From positions 3,370,067 to 3,434,066 of the forward strand of contig NZ_CP047156.1 in the NCBI RefSeq assembly GCF_009834025.1: 64,000 nt of DNA. Reading direction: 5' to 3'. A model generated the notes under the pieces. That model searched no databases, had not been told where the DNA came from, and worked only from the letters and a program-made list of their open reading frames with translations. The stretch comes from Epidermidibacterium keratini. Lineage in GTDB: Bacteria > Actinomycetota > Actinomycetes > Mycobacteriales > Antricoccaceae. Below, one piece after another: positions 45,913 to 57,293 of the stretch; positions within the stretch are counted from its first letter, which is position 1; each line of letters begins with the position of its first letter. The position numbers were made by a program, and so were the translations under genes.

Positions 45913-46745
45913 TGCTTCCGGCGTTGATGCAGGCGACCAGCCGCGAGTCCTTGGGCTCGCTGCGCAGCTCACTTGAGCAGGCCGCACGCAGCCAGGACGC
46001 GCCGACGGTCGCGGCCGTCGGCGAGCAGCTAAGCGAAGTCTCGCGCGTGCTGAGCCAGGAGCCCGGCGTACGCCGAGCCCTCGCTGACCCGTCGGCCAGT
46101 GAGCAGAACCGCGCCGAGCTGGTCCGCAGGCTGTTCGGCTCGCGGGTGAGCCCGGCGAGTCTGGACCTGCTGAGCGCAGCGGCGCAGTCGCAGTGGTCGA
46201 GCGCCGGCGACCTGGTCGACGCGCTCACCGACCTGGGACAACAGGCGGCGTTCATCAGCGCGGAGAAGGACGGCTCGTTTAACACCGTCGAGGAAGAGAT
46301 CTTCCGGTTCAGCCGGATCCTCGATGCCAACGGCGAGCTGGAGCAGCGGCTTTCGGACCAGACCGCTCCGGTTGCCGCCCGCCGCCAGCTGCTCGACCGG
46401 CTGATCGGCGGCAAGCTGAGCCCCATCAGCACCCGGTTGCTGGAGTCAGTGCTGGCCAATCCGCGGGTACGCTCGATAGCGAACTCGGTGGAGGGGCTGG
46501 TCGACGACGCCGCGGCTCGGCGTCGTAGCGCCGTAGCGATCGTAAAGTCGCCGATGGCGCTGAGCGCGGCGCAGGAGCAGCGCCTGACCGCCTCGCTGTC
46601 GCGGATCTACGGACGCGAGATGTCGGTGTCGGTCGACGTAGACCCGTCCGTCATGGGCGGGCTGCGAGTCCAGGTCGGCGAAGACGTGATCGATGGCTCC
46701 GTTGCGGGCCAGCTAGATGCAATCCAGCGCCGGTTCGCCGGATAG
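45912..46745 (+). CDS. atpH: ATP synthase F1 subunit delta
   Basis: A 277-residue delta, about 100 residues longer than the E. coli protein, as in Streptomyces. The N-terminal ~95 residues are an added helical segment; the classic delta part ends 'MGGLRVQVGEDVIDGSVAGQL' (seen in two pieces). In mycobacteria this region is fused to a b-like domain; here there is no membrane helix, so it is a stand-alone delta. Confidence 0.94.
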   Translation: MLPALMQATSRESLGSLRSSLEQAARSQDAPTVAAVGEQLSEVSRVLSQEPGVRRALADPSASEQNRAELVRRLFGSRVSPASLDLLSAAAQSQWSSAGDLVDALTDLGQQAAFISAEKDGSFNTVEEEIFRFSRILDANGELEQRLSDQTAPVAARRQLLDRLIGGKLSPISTRLLESVLANPRVRSIANSVEGLVDDAAARRRSAVAIVKSPMALSAAQEQRLTASLSRIYGREMSVSVDVDPSVMGGLRVQVGEDVIDGSVAGQLDAIQRRFAG

Positions 46746-46777
46746 CTACCAAGAACAACGAGAGCAGGGACTAAACC

Positions 46778-48415
46778 ATGGCGGAGTTGACGATCTCGTC
46801 GGACGAGATTCGTAGCGCCCTCGACGACTACGTGTCGTCGTACACCACCGACGTCACGCGCGAAGAGGTCGGCGTCGTCGCCGAGACGATGGACGGCATC
46901 GCGCAGGTTGAGGGCCTGCCCTCGGCGATGACCAACGAGCTGCTGGAGTTCCCCGGCGGCATCCTCGGTGTGGCGCTGAACCTCGAGGCCCGCCAGATCG
47001 GCGCGGTCATCCTCGGCGACTACGACCAGATCGAGCAGGGCCAGGAAGTACGCCGCACTGGGCGCGTGCTGTCGGTGCCGGTGGGCGATGCGTTCCTTGG
47101 ACGCGTCATCGACCCGCTCGGCAAGCCGATCGACGGCCTGGGCGAGATCCCGGCCGAGACCGAGCGCGCGCTTGAGCTGCAGGCTGCCACCGTCGTGCAG
47201 CGCCAGCCGGTGAAGGAGCCGCTGCAGACCGGCATCAAGGCCATCGACTCGATGACCCCGATCGGTCGCGGCCAGCGCCAGCTGATCATTGGCGACCGCA
47301 AGACCGGCAAGACCGCGGTCTGCATCGACACGATCATCAACCAGAAGGACGCCTGGGCCACCGGCGATCCGAAGCAGCAGGTGCGCTGCATCTACGTCGC
47401 CATCGGCCAGAAGGGCTCGACCATCTCCGGTGTGCGGGCCGCTCTGGAAGAGGCCGGCGCACTGGAGTACACGACCATCGTCGCGGCTCCGGCATCGGAC
47501 TCGGCCGGCTTCAAGTGGCTGGCGCCGTACACCGGCTCGGCCCTGGGCCAGCACTGGATGTACGACGGCAAGCACGTGCTGATCGTCTTTGACGACCTGA
47601 CCAAGCAGGCCGAGGCCTACCGCGCGATCTCGCTGCTGCTGCGTCGCCCGCCGGGCCGTGAGGCCTACCCCGGCGATGTCTTCTACTTGCACTCGCGGCT
47701 GCTCGAGCGCTGCGCGAAGCTCTCCGACGAGCTCGGCGGCGGCTCGATGACTGGCCTGCCGATCATCGAGACCAAGGCCAACGACGTGTCGGCGTACATC
47801 CCGACCAACGTCATCTCGATCACCGACGGTCAGTGCTTCTTGCAGTCCGACCTCTTCAACAACGGTGTGCGTCCGGCGATCAACGTCGGTATCTCCGTCT
47901 CGCGCGTCGGTGGTTCGGCGCAGGTGAAGGCCATGCGCACCGTCTCCGGTTCGCTGCGTCTTGACCTGTCGCAGTTCCGTGAGCTGGAGGCCTTCTCGGC
48001 CTTCGCCTCCGACCTCGATGCCGCGTCGAAGGCGACGCTGGATCGCGGTGCTCGCCTGGTCGAGCTGCTCAAGCAGCCGCAGTTCACCCCGTTTGCCGTG
48101 CAGGACGAGGTCGTCTCGATCTACCTCGGCACCAAGGGCCTGCTCGATGCGGTGCCGGTCGAGGACGTGCAGCGCTTCGAGGCCGAGTTCCTGGAGTACA
48201 TCCACCATCAGCACCCGCAGATCACCAACGACATCGCCGAGAGCAAGCAGCTCACCGACGATGCGAGCTCGGGGATCGAGTCGGCGTACAAGGAGTTCGC
48301 GCAGCGCTTCAAGACGAGCTCGGGCGAGCGCCTGGTCAACGAGGCGGCTCCGGAGTCGATGGAGGCCGACGAGCTCGGCCAAGAGAAGATCACCGTTCGC
48401 AAGGCGAAGAAGTAG
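46778..48415 (+). CDS. atpA: ATP synthase F1 subunit alpha
   Basis: A 545-residue non-catalytic nucleotide-binding subunit with P-loop '[15 protein letters not shown]', '[20 protein letters not shown]' and the Arg-finger region '[18 protein letters not shown]'. The C-terminus extends past the usual end by ~35 charged residues, as noted for mycobacterial alpha, where the extension limits ATP hydrolysis. Confidence 0.97.
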   Translation: MAELTISSDEIRSALDDYVSSYTTDVTREEVGVVAETMDGIAQVEGLPSAMTNELLEFPGGILGVALNLEARQIGAVILGDYDQIEQGQEVRRTGRVLSVPVGDAFLGRVIDPLGKPIDGLGEIPAETERALELQAATVVQRQPVKEPLQTGIKAIDSMTPIGRGQRQLIIGDRKTGKTAVCIDTIINQKDAWATGDPKQQVRCIYVAIGQKGSTISGVRAALEEAGALEYTTIVAAPASDSAGFKWLAPYTGSALGQHWMYDGKHVLIVFDDLTKQAEAYRAISLLLRRPPGREAYPGDVFYLHSRLLERCAKLSDELGGGSMTGLPIIETKANDVSAYIPTNVISITDGQCFLQSDLFNNGVRPAINVGISVSRVGGSAQVKAMRTVSGSLRLDLSQFRELEAFSAFASDLDAASKATLDRGARLVELLKQPQFTPFAVQDEVVSIYLGTKGLLDAVPVEDVQRFEAEFLEYIHHQHPQITNDIAESKQLTDDASSGIESAYKEFAQRFKTSSGERLVNEAAPESMEADELGQEKITVRKAKK

Positions 48416-48427
48416 GCGCGAAGATAG

Positions 48428-49381
48428 ATGGCTGCTTCCATTCGTGAGCTTCGGCGGCGGATCAACTCGGTCAACTCGACCAAGAAGATCACCCGCGCGC
48501 AGGAGCTGATCGCGACCACCCGGATCGCGAAGGCGCAGGCGAAAGCCGAGGCCGCGAAGCCGTACTCCAAAGAGATGACCAACGTCATGTCGGCGCTGGC
48601 CGGCACCGGCACGCTCGATCACCCACTGCTGGTCGAGCGGCCGGATGCCAAGCGCGCCGCCGTACTCGTCATCACCGCAGACCGCGGTCTGTGTGGCGGC
48701 TACAACTCCAACGCGATCAAGACCGCCGAGGAGCTCATGGCGCTGCTGCGCGAGCAGGGCAAGGAGCCGGTGCTGTTTGTGACCGGTCGCCGCGGCGTCG
48801 GCTACTACACCTTCCGCGGCCGCGACGTCGCGGACTCGTGGACCGGTTTCTCCGAGCGCCCCGAGTACGGCGATGCCAAGGCGATCGCCGACACCTTGAT
48901 CGAAGGCTTCATGAACGGCCTCGATGACGGCGAGGGCAACGACAGCAACGTCGTCAGCTTCGACGAAGTGCACATGGTCTACACCCAGTTCGCCTCGATG
49001 CTCTCGCAGGTGCCGACCGCCACGCGGATCGCGCCGCTTGAGGTCGAGTACGAGGAGTACGACGAGTCGGCGCCGGCCGCGAAGTCCGGTTCGGACGAGC
49101 TCAGCCCGGCCTACGAGTTCGAGCCCGGTCCGTCTGAGCTCATGGACGCGATGCTGCCGAAGTACATCACCACGCGCATCTTCTCGGCGCTGCTGGAGTC
49201 GGCGGCCTCGGAGTCGGCGGCTCGCCGTGCGGCGATGAAGTCGGCGACCGACAACGCCAACGAGCTGATCCGCAACCTCACCCGCGAAGCCAACCAGGCG
49301 CGCCAGGCTCAAATTACCCAGGAAATCAGCGAGATCGTCGGCGGCGCCGACGCGCTTGCCTCCGCAGGAAGTGATGATTAA
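48428..49381 (+). CDS. atpG: ATP synthase F1 subunit gamma
   Basis: The central rotor shaft, 317 residues. Coiled-coil ends are '[22 protein letters not shown]' (first part) and '[26 protein letters not shown]' (last part). Compared with E. coli it carries extra acidic loops ('DDGEGNDSN', 'EYEEYDES') of the kind seen in actinobacterial gamma subunits. The atpD ATG directly follows its stop. Confidence 0.96.
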   Translation: MAASIRELRRRINSVNSTKKITRAQELIATTRIAKAQAKAEAAKPYSKEMTNVMSALAGTGTLDHPLLVERPDAKRAAVLVITADRGLCGGYNSNAIKTAEELMALLREQGKEPVLFVTGRRGVGYYTFRGRDVADSWTGFSERPEYGDAKAIADTLIEGFMNGLDDGEGNDSNVVSFDEVHMVYTQFASMLSQVPTATRIAPLEVEYEEYDESAPAAKSGSDELSPAYEFEPGPSELMDAMLPKYITTRIFSALLESAASESAARRAAMKSATDNANELIRNLTREANQARQAQITQEISEIVGGADALASAGSDD

Positions 49382-50830
<1,449 letters not shown>

Positions 50831-50862
50831 CCGCTCACCACGCAACGTAAGGAGGCTCGCCG

Positions 50863-51243
50863 ATGGCACTACACGTAGAGCTGGTCGCGGTCGAGCGGCT
50901 GCTGTGGTCCGGCGATGCGCAGATGGTCGTCGCTCGCACCACCGAGGGCGAGATGGGCGTGCTGCCCGGACATGCCCCGGTGCTTGCTCAGCTCGCTGAG
51001 CCGGGCACGGTGCGGATCCAGCGCGAGGGCGCCGAGACGATGGTGCTCGCCGTACACGGCGGGTTCCTGTCGGTCACCGAGAAGGGCGTCTCGATCCTCG
51101 CGGAGTACGCCGAGCTCGCCGATGAGATCGACGTCGAGCGTGCGCGTGCAGCACTCTCGCGAGCCGAGGGAGACGACGAGGCCCACGAGGCTCGCGCCCG
51201 CGCCGAGTCGCGACTCATGGCGGTCGAACACAACCGCACATAG
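50863..51243 (+). CDS. atpC: ATP synthase F1 subunit epsilon
   Basis: A 126-residue epsilon: N-terminal beta-sandwich ('[20 protein letters not shown]') and a short C-terminal helical pair (residues ~90-126), shorter than the E. coli hairpin, as in mycobacteria. Last gene of the operon, followed by a terminator. Confidence 0.95.
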   Translation: MALHVELVAVERLLWSGDAQMVVARTTEGEMGVLPGHAPVLAQLAEPGTVRIQREGAETMVLAVHGGFLSVTEKGVSILAEYAELADEIDVERARAALSRAEGDDEAHEARARAESRLMAVEHNRT

Positions 51244-51256
51244 CAACGGAACGTAC

Positions 51257-51288
51257 ACTTCGCACCCAGAGAAATCTGGGTGCGAAGT
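51257..51288 (+). terminator. Terminator of the atp operon
   Basis: A perfect 14-bp stem (ACTTCGCACCCAGA with its complement) capped by a GAAA tetraloop, 14 bases after the atpC stop. No T-run follows. Confidence 0.85.
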
Positions 51289-51342
51289 CCATTAGTGGCC
51301 CGTTTTCGGGTCGCCCGAGTCGGGGTGCACGGAGGAACGTAG

Positions 51343-51777
51343 GTGCCGATCGCCTGGTGGGTCTTCGCGGCTGCATTGGTCGCGGCACTCGTCATGCTCG
51401 CCTTCCTCTACCGGCGCCGTCAGCTGCTGATTCTGCGCGGCGCGATCGAGATGAGCGTCTTTCGCGGCGGCAAGTTCCTCGGCGGCTGGATGCTCGGCGT
51501 CGCGTCGTACTCCGGGACCGACCTGCAGTGGTATCGGATGGCGTCGTTTTCGGCGGCCCCGTCACTGCGCATTGGGCGGCGTACGACGGTGCTGCTCGAT
51601 CGCCGCGAGCCGGCCAGCGGCGATGCGCTGTGGATGCCTCCGGACCCGATCGTGCTGGACCTGCAGACGCCGGGCGGGCCGGTGACGGTCGCCGTACCCA
51701 AGAGCGCGCTGACCGGCCTGCTGTCGTGGTGGGAATCCGCGCCGCCGAGCTGGGCCGCCGACGGCGTCGGCTTCTAG
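51343..51777 (+). CDS. DUF2550 family membrane protein (Rv1312-like)
   Basis: A 144-residue protein: one N-terminal membrane helix (AWWVFAAALVAALVMLAFLY), then an Arg cluster and a soluble domain with 'SYSGTDLQWYRMASFSAAPSLRI'. It matches the DUF2550 family that follows atpC throughout actinobacteria (Rv1312 in M. tuberculosis). Function unknown. GTG 51343 is preceded by GGAGGAA. Confidence 0.88.
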   Translation: MPIAWWVFAAALVAALVMLAFLYRRRQLLILRGAIEMSVFRGGKFLGGWMLGVASYSGTDLQWYRMASFSAAPSLRIGRRTTVLLDRREPASGDALWMPPDPIVLDLQTPGGPVTVAVPKSALTGLLSWWESAPPSWAADGVGF

Positions 51778-51793
51778 CCCCGCGCCGCTGCCC

Positions 51794-51852
51794 ACCTGCG
51801 GTGGAACCTCTAACGCTATCGGCGCGATAGCGTTAGAGGTTCCACCGCAGGT
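51794..51852. terminator. Perfect 27-bp inverted repeat with 5-base loop
   Basis: Left arm 51794-51820, loop GGCGC 51821-51825, right arm 51826-51852, with every base paired. It begins 17 bases after the DUF2550 stop and is followed by CGCGTTTT. Such length exceeds that of ordinary terminators; as a transcript it would form a 27-bp helix on either strand. It may be a terminator, a palindromic mobile relic or a protein-binding site. Confidence 0.8.
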
Positions 51853-51916
51853 CGCGTTTTCGGGGCGCGGGGCTTGTGGATAACCGGATCTAGGGGTACG
51901 GCGTACTGTCGGCGGT

Positions 51917-52255
51917 ATGAGCATCAAGGTGGACGTTGCCGACATTGCCCGCACGCTGCGCGACTTCGACCTCGCCTATCTGATCAGCGTCGACGCGCAA
52001 GGCCGCCCGAAGGTTATCGCCGTGCAGCTTCAGGTTGAGGGCGCCGCGCTGGTGTCGCTGCACGGCAGCAGGGGTACGGCGGCCAACCTGCAGGACAACT
52101 CGTCGGTGACGGTGCTGTGCCCGCCGCGTGAGCCCTCCGGGATGTCGCTGCTGATCGACGGGCAGGCCGTCGCCGAGGGTGAGCGGTTTCGAATTACTCC
52201 CGAGAACGCGATCCTGCACCGTCCAGCGCCGCCCGGATCGGCGCCCAATCGCTAA
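51917..52255 (+). CDS. Pyridoxamine 5'-phosphate oxidase-like FMN/F420-binding protein
   Basis: A 112-residue split-barrel protein: 'DLAYLISVDAQGRPKVIAVQL' (two pieces) is the typical first strands, with 'GTAANLQDNSSVTVLCPPREPSG' as the cofactor-side segment. Family members bind FMN, F420 or haem; no catalytic assignment is possible. Compact single domain with a Pro-rich tail. Confidence 0.75.
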   Translation: MSIKVDVADIARTLRDFDLAYLISVDAQGRPKVIAVQLQVEGAALVSLHGSRGTAANLQDNSSVTVLCPPREPSGMSLLIDGQAVAEGERFRITPENAILHRPAPPGSAPNR

Positions 52256-52292
52256 GAAAGAGTCGGCATTTTATGTCCCTAACGCGGTATCT

Positions 52293-52670
52293 GTGACAGT
52301 CAAGCGTCGCACCTCAACGGCAACGGCCGTGGTCAGCTCCCTTTCCATGCTGGTGGCGATACTGTTCGTCAGCGGCATGATCGGGATCCTCGTCAGCCCT
52401 ATGGGCGGTTTCGGGATGGTGGCGTACCCGGCATGGCTCGCGTTATGCGTGGCTCGGTTGATCGACCCGTTCGTGCGAGGCGCAGGCCTCGACCCCTATC
52501 AGGCTTTGTCGATCACGCTCGCACTGTGTGCTCTGCTCAGCATCCTCGTCGCTGTCGTGGCCGGTTCTGACGCCTACGGCGTCGGGTATCTCCTGATCCC
52601 GGTCGTGCTCATCGTCGTGATCGGCACCTTTGTCCAGTCCATGATGGATTTGGAAAGTAGGCGCCAATGA
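52293..52670 (+). CDS. Hypothetical membrane protein, three predicted helices
   Basis: About 125 residues. Hydrophobic segments: 'SMLVAILFVSGMIGILV', 'ALSITLALCALLSILVAVVAG' (in two pieces) and 'YLLIPVVLIVVIGTFV'. Start is uncertain: GTG 52293 gives V/MTVKRRTST, with no clear ribosome site. The base usage is less GC-skewed at third positions than its neighbours. Family not recognised. Convergent with pduO. Confidence 0.6.
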   Translation: MTVKRRTSTATAVVSSLSMLVAILFVSGMIGILVSPMGGFGMVAYPAWLALCVARLIDPFVRGAGLDPYQALSITLALCALLSILVAVVAGSDAYGVGYLLIPVVLIVVIGTFVQSMMDLESRRQ

Positions 52671-52709
52671 CGGCGTGTGAACCGTCGATCCAACGACCCG
52701 CAGGCCGGA

Positions 52710-53291
52710 TTAACGCTCGCCGCCGGGCACCCACTTCACGTCGCCGCCTGGGTTGGCGACGCGGGCGGCGATAAAAAGCAGATCAGACAGGCGGTTGAGG
52801 TACTTCGCGGTCAGCGGGTTGATGTCATCGCCGTACTGGGCGATCGCCTCCCACACCGAACGCTCGGCACGCCGGGTGACGGTGCGTGCAAGATGCAGGA
52901 ACGCCGCGGCGTTGGTGCCTCCGGCGAGGATGAAGCTGTCCAGTTTGGACAGCGGCTCGCCGAGCTCGTCGCACCACTGCTCGAGCCGCTCGACGTAGTC
53001 CGGCTCGACGCGCAGCGGCGGGTACTTCGGGTCCGGGTCGATCGGGGTCGAGAGGTCCGCGCCCACGTCAAACAGGTCGTTTTGGACGTGCACGAGAATC
53101 TCGCGCACCCGCTCAGGAAGCGTGTCGGCGCTCATCGGAGCGAGCACCAGCCCGATGACACTGCCGAGCTCGTCGCAGTCGGCGTACGCCGCGAGCCGGG
53201 CGTCGGTCTTAGCGACGCGCGAGAAGTCACCGAGTCCGGTGGTGCCGTCGTCGCCGGTGCGGGTGTAGATCCTCGTCAGGTGCACAGCCAT
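52710..53291 (-). CDS. pduO: Cob(I)yrinic acid a,c-diamide adenosyltransferase, PduO type
   Basis: Makes adenosylcobalamin from ATP and cob(I)alamin. A 193-residue helical protein with the ATP motif 'YTRTGDDGTTGLGDFSRVAKTD' (ends seen as IYTRTGDDGTTGL), and the conserved 'ILAGGTNAAAFLHLARTVTRRAER' segment around the active site. Same neighbourhood as Rv1314c next to murA. Adenosylcobalamin is the cofactor of the mutase encoded at 57294. Confidence 0.95.
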   Translation of the reverse strand: MAVHLTRIYTRTGDDGTTGLGDFSRVAKTDARLAAYADCDELGSVIGLVLAPMSADTLPERVREILVHVQNDLFDVGADLSTPIDPDPKYPPLRVEPDYVERLEQWCDELGEPLSKLDSFILAGGTNAAAFLHLARTVTRRAERSVWEAIAQYGDDINPLTAKYLNRLSDLLFIAARVANPGGDVKWVPGGER

Positions 53292-53328
53292 GGCGCTCAG
53301 GCTACCGCGCTGCTCCTAGGATGTCCGG

Positions 53329-54603
53329 GTGGAAGTCTTTGCAGTGACCGGGGGAGCGCGCCTCGCCGGAGAGGTCGCGGTCAGCGGCGCCAAGAACAGC
53401 GTGCTGAAGCTGATGGCGGCGTCCTTGCTGGCTGAGGGTACGACGCACCTGGGCAACGTCCCGCAGATCCTGGACGTCTCGATCATGTCCGAGGTGCTGC
53501 GCCGACTCGGCTGCCAGGTCGACGAAGCCGAGGGGACCTTGCAGATCGCGGTGCCCGGCGAGCTGTCGACCGAGACCGACTACCAGCTGGTGCGCCGCAT
53601 GCGTGCCTCGATCGCCGTACTCGGCCCGATGGTCGCGCGCTTCGGGCGCGCCAAGGTCGCCCTGCCCGGCGGTGACGCGATCGGCGCTCGTGGGCTCGAC
53701 TACCACGTGGCCGGGCTGAGCAAGCTCGGCGCTGATGTGCGCAGCGAGCACGGCTACCTGATCGCCGAAGCGGAGCGGCTGCGCGGGGAGCGAGTGCACT
53801 TCGAGTTCCCCAGCGTCGGCGCGACCGAGAACATCCTGATGGCCGCCGTACTCGCCAAGGGGACGACGGTTATCGAAAATGCCGCACGTGAGCCGGAGAT
53901 CGTCGACCTGACCACGATGCTGCAGGCGATGGGCGCGCAGATCGACGGAGTGGGCACGACCGAGCTCGTCATCGACGGCGTCGACGAGCTGCACCCGGTG
54001 AGCCACGAGACCGTCCCGGACCGCATTGTGGCCGGCACCTGGGCGATCGCGTCGGTGTTGACGCGCGGTGACGTCCGAGTGCGCCGCGCCCGCCCGGAGC
54101 ACTCCACCGTCGTGCTCAGCCGACTTGAGGACATCGGCGCGCAGATCCGCGAGTACGACGATGGGTTCGCCGTCTCGATGGATCGGCGCCCCACCGCGCT
54201 CGACGTGGCCACGCTGCCGTACCCCGGGTTTCCCACGGATCTACAGCCGATGATGCTTGCGGTGCATGCGATCTCCGACGGCAGCGCGATCCTGAGCGAA
54301 AACGTCTTCGAGGCGCGGTTCATGTTTGCCGGCGAGCTGGTGCGCCTCGGCGCAGACATCATCGTGGACGGGCACCACTGCCTGACGCGCGGCGTACCCG
54401 CCCTATCCGGGGCGCCGGTGCAGGCCACCGACATCCGCGCCGGTGCCGCGCTGGTGCTCGCGGGCCTGATCGCCGACGGCGTCACCGAGGTCGCGCACAT
54501 CTATCACATCGATCGCGGGTACGTCGCTTTTGACGAGCAGCTGCGCTCGTTGGGCGCCCAGATCGAGCGCGTGAAGGTGGCCGACCTCGAGTTCGGTGAG
54601 TGA
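53329..54603 (+). CDS. murA: UDP-N-acetylglucosamine 1-carboxyvinyltransferase
   Basis: First committed step of peptidoglycan synthesis. A 424-residue EPT-fold enzyme: '[21 protein letters not shown]', '[15 protein letters not shown]', '[13 protein letters not shown]'. The active-site loop reads '[10 protein letters not shown]' with Asp116 where most bacteria have the fosfomycin-reactive Cys (GGCAIG); the same Asp occurs in mycobacterial MurA. GTG start at 53329, 37 bases from the divergent pduO start. Confidence 0.95.
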   Translation: MEVFAVTGGARLAGEVAVSGAKNSVLKLMAASLLAEGTTHLGNVPQILDVSIMSEVLRRLGCQVDEAEGTLQIAVPGELSTETDYQLVRRMRASIAVLGPMVARFGRAKVALPGGDAIGARGLDYHVAGLSKLGADVRSEHGYLIAEAERLRGERVHFEFPSVGATENILMAAVLAKGTTVIENAAREPEIVDLTTMLQAMGAQIDGVGTTELVIDGVDELHPVSHETVPDRIVAGTWAIASVLTRGDVRVRRARPEHSTVVLSRLEDIGAQIREYDDGFAVSMDRRPTALDVATLPYPGFPTDLQPMMLAVHAISDGSAILSENVFEARFMFAGELVRLGADIIVDGHHCLTRGVPALSGAPVQATDIRAGAALVLAGLIADGVTEVAHIYHIDRGYVAFDEQLRSLGAQIERVKVADLEFGE

Positions 54604-55659
<1,056 letters not shown>

Positions 55660-55676
55660 CGACCTGTGCCCGAAGC

Positions 55677-55711
55677 AGCGGCCCCGCACTCTTAGTGAGT
55701 GCGGGGCCGCT
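55677..55711 (+). terminator. Terminator of mdh
   Basis: A perfect 15-bp stem (AGCGGCCCCGCACTC with its complement) with a TTAGT loop, 17 bases after the mdh stop. Confidence 0.88.
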
Positions 55712-55798
55712 GCGCTGTCGCGGGCCGGAATTTGTGCGTTTGGCTACCGCAGCGGTCGCCTGGCGCCCAGAATCGGGTACGGCGTTCCTCTCCGGCGA

Positions 55799-56638
55799 TT
55801 GGTGATCATCGTGACCGACCTAGCGCATGCGGCTTTACTGACGGCTTTCCCGGTGGGGGCGGCTGCCGTGGGAGCCGTCGTGGCGGCCATCCGCAAACCG
55901 AGTCCGCGGGTCATGAGTGCCGTTCAGCACTTTGCCGCCGGCGTGGTGATCGCGGCGGTCGTCGGCGAGATCCTGCCGGACCTGCGCGAAGAGGCTCGGT
56001 GGTCGTGGGCGGTCTTCGGATTCGCGATCGGTGTCGTCGTGGTGCTCGCGCTGGCGGCGTGGGGCAGACGCATCGACCGCAACGCCGTCGAGGCGCCCGG
56101 TGCTGAGCCGCCGCGTATCGGTGCGCCCAGCGTTGGGGCATCCAGCAGCGCGTCTGAAGCCCCGGATCGTGCCGAGGTGGCGCGGGCGGTGGGCAAGTCC
56201 GCGTTGCCGATCGGGCTCATCGCCACCGTGGCGATCGACCTGCTGATCGACGGTGCGCTGGTCGGGCTGGGGACGACCTTGGGCTCGACACAGGCGATCA
56301 TCCTGACCGCGGCGCTCACCATCGAGGTGCTTTTCCTCGCGCTGTCGGTGCAAGGTGAGCTGACGGCCGCTGGGATGACGCCGTGGCGGGCTGCCGGCAC
56401 CAGTGCCGGTCTCGGACTCATGGCCGCGGTCGGTGCCATGGGATCGGCCCTGGCGCTGAGCCATGCCGGCCCCGGTCCGATTGCCGGGACGCTGGCGTTT
56501 GGTGCTGCCGCGCTGCTCTACCTCGCCGTCGAGGAGCTGCTGGTGGAGGCGCACGAGGAGTCCGAGACCATCATGCTGACCGCGATGTTCTTCCTCGGCT
56601 TCTTCATCATCTACGGCCTGACTCAGCTCGGCGGCTGA
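55799..56638 (+). CDS. ZIP-like metal transporter family membrane protein
   Basis: About 280 residues with ~7-8 helices. The region 'AVQHFAAGVVIAAVVGEILPDL' resembles ZIP helix 2-3, followed by a variable Ser/Ala/Pro loop (~100-125) and 'LIATVAIDLLIDGALVGLG', which resembles the ZIP metal site helix 4, though the usual His residues there are replaced by Asp. Metal import is inferred. Start is unsure among TTG 55799, GTG 55802 and GTG 55811; none has a clear ribosome site. Confidence 0.72.
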   Translation: MVIIVTDLAHAALLTAFPVGAAAVGAVVAAIRKPSPRVMSAVQHFAAGVVIAAVVGEILPDLREEARWSWAVFGFAIGVVVVLALAAWGRRIDRNAVEAPGAEPPRIGAPSVGASSSASEAPDRAEVARAVGKSALPIGLIATVAIDLLIDGALVGLGTTLGSTQAIILTAALTIEVLFLALSVQGELTAAGMTPWRAAGTSAGLGLMAAVGAMGSALALSHAGPGPIAGTLAFGAAALLYLAVEELLVEAHEESETIMLTAMFFLGFFIIYGLTQLGG

Positions 56639-56651
56639 GCGCTGCGCCTGC

Positions 56652-56688
56652 TTCCGGGCTGAGCCAGCAAGCGTGGCCCAGCCCGGAA
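56652..56688. terminator. Bidirectional terminator between convergent genes
   Basis: TTCCGGGCTGAGCCA and TGGCCCAGCCCGGAA pair over 15 positions with one A/C mismatch; loop GCAAGCG. It sits between the stops of the ZIP-like gene (+) and the MaoC gene (-). Confidence 0.75.
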
Positions 56689-56697
56689 ACCGCGGAC

Positions 56698-57159
56698 CTA
56701 CGGGACGACGACCGACAGCATGCGTGCGATGCAGACCGGCTTGTCGATGCCCTCGGCCTCGATCGTCCAGTCCCACGCGGCGCGCGAGCCGAGATTGATG
56801 TCGGCGACCTCGCCGAGCACGGCGCTGGCGCGCAGCTTCGAGCCGACCGGGACCGGGTGCGGGAAGCGCACCTTGTCACAGCCGTAGTTGACGCCCATCT
56901 TCACGCCGTCGACCTTGATCAGCTGCGAGCTGAACATCGGGATCAGCGAGAGGGTCAAGAACCCGTGCCCGATCGGGCCGCCGAACGGACCGCCCTTGGC
57001 CTTCTCGACATCGACGTGGATCCACTGGTGGTCCTCGGTCGCGTCGGCAAAGAGGTTGACGCGCTCCTGGGTGAGCTCAAACCAGTCCGTCGGGCCAAGG
57101 GTGATGCCGACCGACTCCTTGAGCTCGTCGACACCGTTGAAGGTCTTTACTTCTGCCAT
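56698..57159 (-). CDS. MaoC family dehydratase ((R)-specific enoyl-CoA hydratase-like)
   Basis: A 153-residue hot-dog protein. The hydratase motif is 'DATEDHQWIHVDVEKAKGGPFG' (catalytic Asp and His) with 'PIGHGFLTLSL'. Close in pattern to mycobacterial Rv0130-type (R)-hydratases (recalled). ATG 57157-57159 has GAGGGAG upstream; the longer frame is not supported. It is divergent from the mutase gene and could act in the same acyl-CoA metabolism. Confidence 0.88.
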   Translation of the reverse strand: MAEVKTFNGVDELKESVGITLGPTDWFELTQERVNLFADATEDHQWIHVDVEKAKGGPFGGPIGHGFLTLSLIPMFSSQLIKVDGVKMGVNYGCDKVRFPHPVPVGSKLRASAVLGEVADINLGSRAAWDWTIEAEGIDKPVCIARMLSVVVP

Positions 57160-57293
57160 GGTGCTGCTCCCTCGTGGTTGGGTACACCCGCGTGGGGCCC
57201 CGCGCGGGCGGTCCCTTGTGAGGTTATCGACACGTCGCATGGCCGCCTGCGTCGGCTGGCTACCATGTCGAGACATTCCTGTTGGAGGCCCGC

